DNA of 64,000 nucleotides from Tidjanibacter sp. (lineage in GTDB: Bacteria; Bacteroidota; Bacteroidia; Bacteroidales; Rikenellaceae): positions 1-64,000 of the forward strand of contig JAGBGK010000077.1 in NCBI GenBank assembly GCA_017936005.1, read 5' to 3'. Below the pieces are notes generated by a model. It was given only the letters and a program-made list of their open reading frames with translations, did no database searches and was not told where the DNA came from. The position numbers and the translations under genes are program-made. Below, piece by piece: positions 58,618-64,000 of the stretch (position 1 is its first letter; the number at the start of each line of letters is the position of its first letter).

Positions 58618-58759
58618 TCTGACAGTTTTCAACGAAACGAGGATACGACAACACTCATTTCTTGTATAGCTATGCGGCTATGCACACTTCTTGTGCATAC
58701 ACCCCATACTATTCAAGTGTGGGGTCTTGTATCGTTTATTCGTTTCGGGTTTTGTCAGA
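58618..58759 (+). ncRNA. Candidate structured leader RNA
   Basis: Complementary segments pair over long range in the correct nested order: TCTGACA (58618-58624) with TGTCAGA (58753-58759), CGAAACG (58633-58639) with CGTTTCG (58741-58747), and GATAC (58642-58646) with GTATC (58729-58733). Inside are hairpins TATGCACA/TGTGCATA (58679-58686/58692-58699) and ACCCCATACT/AGTGTGGGGT (58701-58710/58716-58725, one wobble). It matches no riboswitch I know. The rest of the 425-base gap (58424-58848) contains no gene. It precedes the secreted YwqK-like gene, so cis-regulation is the simplest guess. Confidence 0.45.
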
Positions 58760-58848
58760 GCCTTCTTGCAGATAAACGGAAGTCAGCTCCACACTTTCTT
58801 TTTCATATTAACCGCACATTCGGGGTTGGTGGGCAAAAAACTAATACT

Positions 58849-60699
58849 ATGAAAAAAGTAGTTCTATTAACCCTGCTTTGTTGTGTGACAAGCACAACTT
58901 TTGCACAACGCAAGACAGTTACGGAGGATTGGGGGAAAGACCCTGCATCCGAGATTTATATTCCTGCTTGCGTCCTACCCGGTAAGATAACTTACAGCTA
59001 TATTATTGGCGAAGAGGGCGATGTGCTGAAAGACGGCCCATTGTCTATCAAGTGCTCGGTAGTAAACGAAAAGACCTACATTTCGCCCTACACCATCACT
59101 GTAAATGGTAGTTACACCCTTAATGCAACCTACTCCAAAGGTAATCTCAACGGCCCGTTCTCCTCAAACTACAAAACCACCCTTGATGGATATATTATCG
59201 TTAGCAAGGATGCCGTTAGTGTGGGCTCAACAATGACGGGTAATTTCTCCAATGGTGTACCCAATGGTGCATTCAAGGTAACCCGCAAAGGAGACTTTCC
59301 CACTACCCTGACCGCCAATTTCAAAAATGGTAAATTGGTTGGCGCCTTCTCTTGTTCTATGAGGGACGAAGATTCGTATACACAAAAATATAGTGGTGCG
59401 CTCACGCAAGACGGCAAGCCTACCGGTGTGTGGAAAGTAAACGATGGGCGCACAACCATTGGAGAACTCACACGAGAATTTTCCAATGGTGTGTTGATTA
59501 GCGAGGTCAGCCAAAAGAAGGCGACAAAACCTGCTATCTCGGCACTTGCTCGCAAGTATGCAAAGGGCGAGTTGACCGAAGAACAACTGTTTGAGAAAGG
59601 CTGTGTTATTAGAACAGAGAAAATGGAACTGGGCGATTTTGTTCGCATTGCCATCTTGCGTGATGCAGCTGTTGATTTCAAAGAGTTAGGTGGTTATGAT
59701 TTTTCGGAGCCAAATCACATCGAATATAAGTGGCTAAAAGAGACGGCAACAATGACCGATGCGGGTGTGCAAAAACTTGTTAGCGGCATTCGTCAATTTA
59801 TAATTGATGATTGGCGTTCCATATTGGGAGAGATGGTGTGTTCCTCCGAATACGATGAAGGTATTAAGTATGGGTGTATAGAGACCGATGAAAGGGGAAG
59901 GATGTATGTTCAAATAGGCAAATGGCAGAACAACGGTTATGCAAAAGGCGGCTTTGAGGAGCACCAAGATAATGTCTACCTATCGCCCAAACAGAGTGAA
60001 TATGTTGAGCAGCAAGCCTATCAAGCTATCTTGGAAAGTGTATGTTCTCTAAAAGATCTTGCTATAGCTCATTACAAAGAAAGGCACAATCGTGAGAATG
60101 TGCAACTTTGTGAGAGCTATTTTAGGGATGGGAAAAACTCCACACTTTTCAACACCCCCAGAGATGTTGAAAAAACAAGAGATGCCTTGGGAGAGGTATA
60201 TGATAAGATTATTAGGCAAGGAACACAACCTCTTCCAATGGATGCCAATATCACCGCTGTACCCTATGGTGATCGCAAGATAAAATATGTCCACACAGAG
60301 TCTATTGCTGAATACCAAAAAATGCTTGATGAATTGGACAATATAATCATAGAAGTTGCCGCTCGTGTGAACAGAGAATCTGTAGCAAAAGTGTTTGATT
60401 ATATGGTGGCAGAAAGAACAGCATTCGGTATCTGCTATGGCGAGTGTGAAAACTATTTCTACTCCACCACTGGCCACGAATATTGGAGATCAGAATTGGA
60501 ATCGGCACTCAAAAAATTCGGACGACAGTTTGTCGGTTATGAGATTATCTCCGCAGACAACACAACAGTTGAGTGTAAACTTACCTTCTTAGGCAAGAAA
60601 AAGGTTGCCGGTACTTGGCAAATTACACTCGAACACAAAAAAGGAAAACTCTGTGTAGAGTCTTTCGATATAAACAAAGCCACAAAACTCGAAGAATAA
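58849..60699 (+). CDS. Secreted protein with YwqK/MORN-like repeats, function unknown
   Basis: 616 residues. Signal peptide (1-20, ending FAQ). Residues about 60-190 carry short repeats of the form (F/K)-x-N-G-x-x-x-G-x-F/W: GNLNGPFSS, GNFSNGVPNGAFKV, NFKNGKLVGAFSC, GKPTGVWKV and EFSNGVLIS. These resemble YwqK or MORN-type repeats. The C-terminal 420 residues are mixed and unlike any family I recognise. Start at the ATG at 58849 with a clean signal peptide. Further upstream in-frame sequence is leader RNA. Base composition is more AT-rich than that of the neighbours. The next gene starts one base after its stop, so the two form a unit. Confidence 0.75.
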   Translation: MKKVVLLTLLCCVTSTTFAQRKTVTEDWGKDPASEIYIPACVLPGKITYSYIIGEEGDVLKDGPLSIKCSVVNEKTYISPYTITVNGSYTLNATYSKGNLNGPFSSNYKTTLDGYIIVSKDAVSVGSTMTGNFSNGVPNGAFKVTRKGDFPTTLTANFKNGKLVGAFSCSMRDEDSYTQKYSGALTQDGKPTGVWKVNDGRTTIGELTREFSNGVLISEVSQKKATKPAISALARKYAKGELTEEQLFEKGCVIRTEKMELGDFVRIAILRDAAVDFKELGGYDFSEPNHIEYKWLKETATMTDAGVQKLVSGIRQFIIDDWRSILGEMVCSSEYDEGIKYGCIETDERGRMYVQIGKWQNNGYAKGGFEEHQDNVYLSPKQSEYVEQQAYQAILESVCSLKDLAIAHYKERHNRENVQLCESYFRDGKNSTLFNTPRDVEKTRDALGEVYDKIIRQGTQPLPMDANITAVPYGDRKIKYVHTESIAEYQKMLDELDNIIIEVAARVNRESVAKVFDYMVAERTAFGICYGECENYFYSTTGHEYWRSELESALKKFGRQFVGYEIISADNTTVECKLTFLGKKKVAGTWQITLEHKKGKLCVESFDINKATKLEE

Positions 60700-60700
60700 G

Positions 60701-61315
60701 ATGACAATACAAGACTTACAACAAATCATTGCAAGTTTGGCTCAAAGGCGCAAGGCTTTTTGGTCGGAGGCCGACTTTCAGTTTGAGTTGGCGCAGGAAA
60801 TAAAAACAATGTTCCCAGCCGCCCAAATAAGACTCGAAAGGCCCTTCCCCAACAATGCGGGGGGAAGAAATTATATTGACATTGTTGTTGAGTTGAATGG
60901 CGAAGTGTTCCCCATTGAGTTGAAGTACAAGACCAAGAAGGCAACTATTACTGATTTTAGTGGCGAAAGCATTTCGTTGCAAAATCACTCTGCAACAGAT
61001 TTTGGGTGCTATGACTACCTAAAAGATATTTATAGGTTGGAGAAATTGAAAAACATAGCAAACCACAAGCGGGGGTTTGCCATTATGCTAACCAACGACC
61101 CCGCATATCACAACAACACTCAAAGAGTATCTGCCTACGATGGGTTCAAAATCTACGAGGGTGCAACGAGGGGTGGCCTACTGAATTGGGGCTTAACCAC
61201 AAAAGGATTGCAGTTTGTTTGCAATGGGCGGGGGTCATTCTCACTGTCTGGCACATACAAGATGCAGTGGAATACCTACAACAACACCTTCCGGTATCTA
61301 ATCAACGAGATTTAG
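60701..61315 (+). CDS. PD-(D/E)XK nuclease-like protein
   Basis: 204 residues with no named family that I recognise. The core fits the restriction-endonuclease-like fold: a helix with Glu (FWSEADFQFELAQEI), then NYIDIVVEL with the active Asp, and FPIELKYKTK with the E-x-K pair 13-15 residues later. A helix (YDYLKDIYRLEKL) and a final beta part (GSFSLSGTYKMQW) follow. It could cut nucleic acid or be a structural relative without activity. It follows directly on the secreted YwqK-like gene and shares its AT-rich character, which suggests acquisition as a pair. Confidence 0.65.
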   Translation: MTIQDLQQIIASLAQRRKAFWSEADFQFELAQEIKTMFPAAQIRLERPFPNNAGGRNYIDIVVELNGEVFPIELKYKTKKATITDFSGESISLQNHSATDFGCYDYLKDIYRLEKLKNIANHKRGFAIMLTNDPAYHNNTQRVSAYDGFKIYEGATRGGLLNWGLTTKGLQFVCNGRGSFSLSGTYKMQWNTYNNTFRYLINEI

Positions 61316-61326
61316 ATTATTCTCTC

Positions 61327-61359
61327 ACCCCACCAATCCCAAAAATTGGTGGGGTTTTT
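61327..61359 (+). terminator. Terminator of the two-gene accessory unit
   Basis: 11-bp stem ACCCCACCAAT/ATTGGTGGGGT (61327-61337 and 61345-61355) with a T-run. The sigma-54 activator gene converges from the right. Confidence 0.85.
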
Positions 61360-61380
61360 AATAGGACATCAAGCCACAGG

Positions 61381-62517
61381 CTATCGGGCGTAGGAGATAA
61401 CGTCCGAACACGAAATGTGGTCGCCACCCAACACCACAAGTCTTTCGACCACATTGTGCAGTTGGCGCACATTGCCACTCCACCTCATATCCACAAGTTC
61501 GGTCATCGCATCCTTGTCAATGGTCTTGGTTGGCATACTATACTCGTGGCATATCTCTTCCAAAAAGTACTCCACAAGTTGCGGAATATCCTCCACTCGC
61601 TGTGACACGGGTGGCACTTCTAGCACCACAACGCCAAGGCGGTGATAGAGGTCCTCACGAAAGTTCCCCTTTGCAATCTCGCTTTCGAGGTCCTTATTAG
61701 TGGCAGCCACCACTCTCACATCCACATCAATATCCTTGTCGCTCCCCACACGGCAAATCTTCTTCTCCTGCAAAGCACGCAACACCTTTGCCTGCGCCGC
61801 TAGGCTCATATCGCCAATCTCATCCAAGAAGAGCGTACCGCCAATGGCCTGCTCAAACTTGCCCTTGCGTTGGCGCACGGCCGAAGTGAAAGCCCCCTTC
61901 TCGTGGCCAAAGAGTTCACTCTCGATGAGTTCCGAAGGTATGGCCGCACAGTTGACCTCCACAAAGGGACCGTTACAACGATTACTCTGCTGATGTATCT
62001 GTCGGGCCACCAACTCCTTACCCGTACCATTCTCGCCCAAAATCAGCACCCTTGCATTACTTGGAGCAATGCGAGAAATCATTGTACGCAGACGGCACAT
62101 CTTCTCCGACGAACCAATCATCTCGAAACTCTGGCACGATTTTTTCCTTGTTGGGGTGTGGTGGGGACAAATCGGGCGCTCCTGTCGCTCGGCAGCCAAT
62201 GCTCCACGCACCGCCATAAGCAGGCGGGCAACATTCACAGGCTTGGGAACGAAGTCCACGGCGTGGTGGCGCATACAGTCAATAACGCTTTCAATAGTTG
62301 TGGAAGCAGAGATTGCAATCCACGGAACACCTTCGAGTGGCGAAGAAAAGCCCTCTGGCTCGCCACATAAAATCAAATTCGGCAGGAAAGCACTAGCCTC
62401 CGCCACAACACTTTCGACTTCCCCAACAAGCCTTACCTCAAAGCCTTCGTGTTCCAACAAGTCGCCAAGAGAGTTGCGAATGCTGCGTTGGGTGTCGAAC
62501 ACCAAAATTTTAGTCAT
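61381..62517 (-). CDS. Sigma-54 activator with degenerate receiver and no DNA-binding domain
   Basis: 378 residues. Residues 1-105 look like a receiver domain but the phosphoacceptor Asp is missing: NLILCGE has Gly52 where Asp is expected, and the acidic pair at the start is changed, while the conserved Lys92 (PKP) stays. The AAA+ domain (about 133-365) has GENGTGKE (Walker A, 161-168), GAFTSA (208-213, in place of GAFTGA), LFLDEIGD (Walker B), FREDLYHRL and WSGNVRQL. The chain ends at 378 with no Fis-type HTH. It probably activates RpoN-dependent genes without being phosphorylated and without specific DNA binding, or through a partner. Confidence 0.9.
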   Translation of the reverse strand: MTKILVFDTQRSIRNSLGDLLEHEGFEVRLVGEVESVVAEASAFLPNLILCGEPEGFSSPLEGVPWIAISASTTIESVIDCMRHHAVDFVPKPVNVARLLMAVRGALAAERQERPICPHHTPTRKKSCQSFEMIGSSEKMCRLRTMISRIAPSNARVLILGENGTGKELVARQIHQQSNRCNGPFVEVNCAAIPSELIESELFGHEKGAFTSAVRQRKGKFEQAIGGTLFLDEIGDMSLAAQAKVLRALQEKKICRVGSDKDIDVDVRVVAATNKDLESEIAKGNFREDLYHRLGVVVLEVPPVSQRVEDIPQLVEYFLEEICHEYSMPTKTIDKDAMTELVDMRWSGNVRQLHNVVERLVVLGGDHISCSDVISYAR

Positions 62518-62633
62518 ATTTGCAACGTATAAATTACCCTAAGGACAAGACTCTGACAAACTTGTCCGCAATGGGTATGCAAATTCGTGGCCAAAATGTT
62601 GTCGGAAGCATAATAAAGTTCCAAAAAATACGT

Positions 62634-62641
62634 TATCTTTG
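62634..62641 (+). promoter_or_regulatory. -7 element of the DUF4290 gene
   Basis: TATCTTTG, 156 bases before the ATG at 62797. The long leader has short complementary segments (TGTCTG near 62666 with CAGACA near 62702) but no structure I recognise. The activator gene on the other side has no clear promoter. Confidence 0.5.
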
Positions 62642-62796
62642 TGGTAAAGATAATGGTTTTATTTGTCTGTTCAAACACCCACACACGGAGTGAAAATCCT
62701 TGCAGACAGTCGTTCTCTTCGACAACTTTGTCCGATTAGACTATCGGAACTTTCCTTCGAAAACCACATACAAAACGTAATATTTTCAACTCTTTG

Positions 62797-63411
62797 ATGA
62801 AACAAAACTATAATATCGACCGAGAAAGATTGCATCTTCCGGAGTATGGTAGGCACATTCAAGATATGGTCCACGAACTCTCGCAAATCGAAAACCGAGA
62901 GGAGCGAAACCTGCGTGCCAAAGCTCTCATAGCCATTATGGCCAACGTCCAACACGAAAGTGCCGACACACCAAACTTCGAGCGCAAATTGTGGGACCAC
63001 CTGTTTATTATGGCTGATTATCAATTGGATATAGACTCACCATACCCCGCACCAACGGCAGCAACAATAATGCCTCCACCACACAAAATGGAGTATCCGC
63101 GCACCTCAATCAACATGAAACACTATGGTAAGAATGTGCGCAATGTCATTCGCTCACTCCACAAACTCAAAGACCAAGACACGGTCGATGTAATTGTCTA
63201 CAACCTTGCTCGCTATATGCGCACCAAGAGTTATGAGTTCAATCAAGAGCACCCCGACAACTCGGTCATCATCAAAGACATCAAGAGGATGTCCGAATTT
63301 GATATTTCCATTGACGAAAACGCAATAACGCAAATCAAAAGTGAATATAAAAATGTCTTTACAGACTATAAAAAAACTCGCCAAAATAAGAAATCAACAA
63401 AAAAACGCTGA
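62797..63411 (+). CDS. DUF4290 family protein
   Basis: 204 residues, soluble and helical, without a signal peptide. The start LHLPEYGRHIQDMVHELSQIENREERN and the middle PYPAPTAATIMPPPHKMEYP are typical of DUF4290, a family that I know only from Bacteroidota and whose function is not established. The C-terminus is strongly basic (KKTRQNKKSTKKR), which could bind nucleic acid. The ATG at 62797 was chosen over the preceding TTG. Confidence 0.85.
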   Translation: MKQNYNIDRERLHLPEYGRHIQDMVHELSQIENREERNLRAKALIAIMANVQHESADTPNFERKLWDHLFIMADYQLDIDSPYPAPTAATIMPPPHKMEYPRTSINMKHYGKNVRNVIRSLHKLKDQDTVDVIVYNLARYMRTKSYEFNQEHPDNSVIIKDIKRMSEFDISIDENAITQIKSEYKNVFTDYKKTRQNKKSTKKR

Positions 63412-63449
63412 TTAGAAAGAGAAGTTTTTGTGGATTTGACAATACACTA

Positions 63450-63479
63450 TTGACCATTGAAAGAGATTTTTTACCTTTG
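63450..63479 (+). promoter_or_regulatory. Promoter of the TlpA-like lipoprotein gene
   Basis: TTG (63450-63452), 19 bases and TACCTTTG (63472-63479). It is 27 bases before the ATG at 63507. Confidence 0.65.
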
Positions 63480-63506
63480 TATAAATTGACTTAACACCGT
63501 TGCATA

Positions 63507-64000
63507 ATGAAGAAAGTTGTTATACTCGCACTCATCACACTCGGCATCTATGGTTGCTCGAACAATAAAGCACAACTCGGCGGTGAGTTCGCCGGCAAAC
63601 CCAACACCACCGTTCTCCTCGAAACTCTGGGCACGGAGGGTGTAAATGTGGTTGATTCGGTTAAGACCAATGCCGCAGGACGCTTCAACCTCCGCATTGC
63701 ACTCAAAGATGGTGAGGCAACCCTCTATACACTCCGCTGTGGCGAACAGACGGTGCCTCTGATTGTAGGCGCAGGCGAAAAGATTGAGGTCAACTCGGTA
63801 CCTGGACTCATTGATGGCTACACCGTTAGTGGTTCCGAGGAGTCGGCTCTGGTGAAGGAGATTAAGAACATTATGGGTTTTGGTGTTGCAAGACTCGATT
63901 CATTGCGCACACTCTACAACCAGACCACCTCCAAATCCATTCTTCAACACATCAGCAAGGAATTCTCCAAAGAGTATTATGCCATCAAACGACAGCAGAT
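63507..64000 (+). CDS. TlpA-like/DUF4369-type lipoprotein (5' part)
   Basis: The gene runs off the window after 164 codons. The signal peptide ends GIYGC (Cys17), so it is an envelope lipoprotein. The N-terminal domain (TTVLLETLGTEGVNVVDSVKTNAAGRFNLRI by key residues, then VPLIVGAGEKIEVNS) fits the DUF4369 beta-domain that precedes thioredoxin-like domains in Bacteroidota TlpA/ResA-type disulfide reductases. The thioredoxin domain itself would lie beyond the edge, so the enzymatic call is provisional. Confidence 0.7.
   Translation, partial: MKKVVILALITLGIYGCSNNKAQLGGEFAGKPNTTVLLETLGTEGVNVVDSVKTNAAGRFNLRIALKDGEATLYTLRCGEQTVPLIVGAGEKIEVNSVPGLIDGYTVSGSEESALVKEIKNIMGFGVARLDSLRTLYNQTTSKSILQHISKEFSKEYYAIKRQQ

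Noticed and set aside
1..64000. CRISPR array or restriction system
   Set aside because: No regularly spaced repeats of 23-47 bases and no cas or restriction-modification genes were seen. The only nuclease-like candidate is the single protein at 60701.
1..64000. Insertion sequences or complete mobile elements
   Set aside because: No transposase, integrase or relaxase gene was recognised. The only sign of mobility is the tRNA-Gly repeat array.

Overview
The window looks like the chromosome of an anaerobic member of the Bacteroidales, probably gut-associated. Nearly every promoter I can read has the Bacteroidota form TTTG or TTG, 19-22 bases, then TAnnTTTG. Shine-Dalgarno sequences are almost absent. 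The gene content fits the same group: fimbrillin-family lipoproteins, DUF5119, DUF3575, BACON and DUF4290 proteins, an enlarged IspG, KorAB, MenA and an ExbB-x-ExbD-ExbD cluster. I cannot name the genus. Coding is dense and I see no frameshifted housekeeping gene. tRNA genes read Ser(TGA), Gly(GCC), Ser(GGA) and Cys(GCA), none with an encoded CCA.

Bases 1-22,145 are mostly core metabolism: hexuronate catabolism (uxuA and an SDR mannonate oxidoreductase), purT, a secreted beta-helix protein, tyrA-lspA, a membrane coiled-coil protein, recG divergent from ispG, a WbqC-like gene, a short AraC-type regulator with a cysteine-rich tail, menA coupled to a CPBP protease, luxS with an SAH nucleosidase, rpiB, a 55-residue 2[4Fe-4S] ferredoxin, serS, a glutaminyl cyclase overlapping an M20 amidohydrolase, and a SpoU-family rRNA methyltransferase. 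They end at tRNA-Gly. Its 3' end is then repeated three more times, each copy followed by its own terminator, and a lone M50-like membrane protease gene sits between two copies. This looks like a scar of repeated site-specific integration.

Bases 22,881-39,488 are the most striking part: a leftward surface-structure operon about 16 kb long. It starts with an outer-membrane protein that has an internally duplicated OmpA-like plus BACON arrangement and a DUF3575 barrel, then a DUF5119 anchor-like lipoprotein. Three very large lipoproteins follow (1432, 1088 and 1034 residues), each a complete fimbrillin-like domain joined to a long parallel beta-helix, and then a stand-alone fimbrillin. All four fimbrillin modules carry an Arg-Ala pair just after the lipid anchor, at the place where Porphyromonas pilins are cut. 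The large genes share nearly identical 5' ends but different passengers, G-rich hairpins separate them, and the promoter region carries C9 and T9 runs. I read this as a type V pilus-like system whose subunits or tips display beta-helix adhesins.

Bases 39,489-64,000 return to housekeeping: dprA-tatD-ansA, a GH3 glycosidase, korAB divergent from an acyl-CoA:carboxylate CoA-transferase, a ROK sugar kinase divergent from a polyprenyl synthase, a U32 peptidase, a TonB-energising ExbB/ExbD cluster, a nitroreductase, a HAD hydrolase and rdgB. Near the end is a more AT-rich accessory patch: a candidate structured leader RNA, a secreted protein with YwqK-like repeats, and a protein with a PD-(D/E)XK nuclease signature. 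After it come a sigma-54 activator lacking both its phosphoacceptor Asp and a DNA-binding domain, a DUF4290 protein, and the start of a TlpA-like lipoprotein cut by the window edge.
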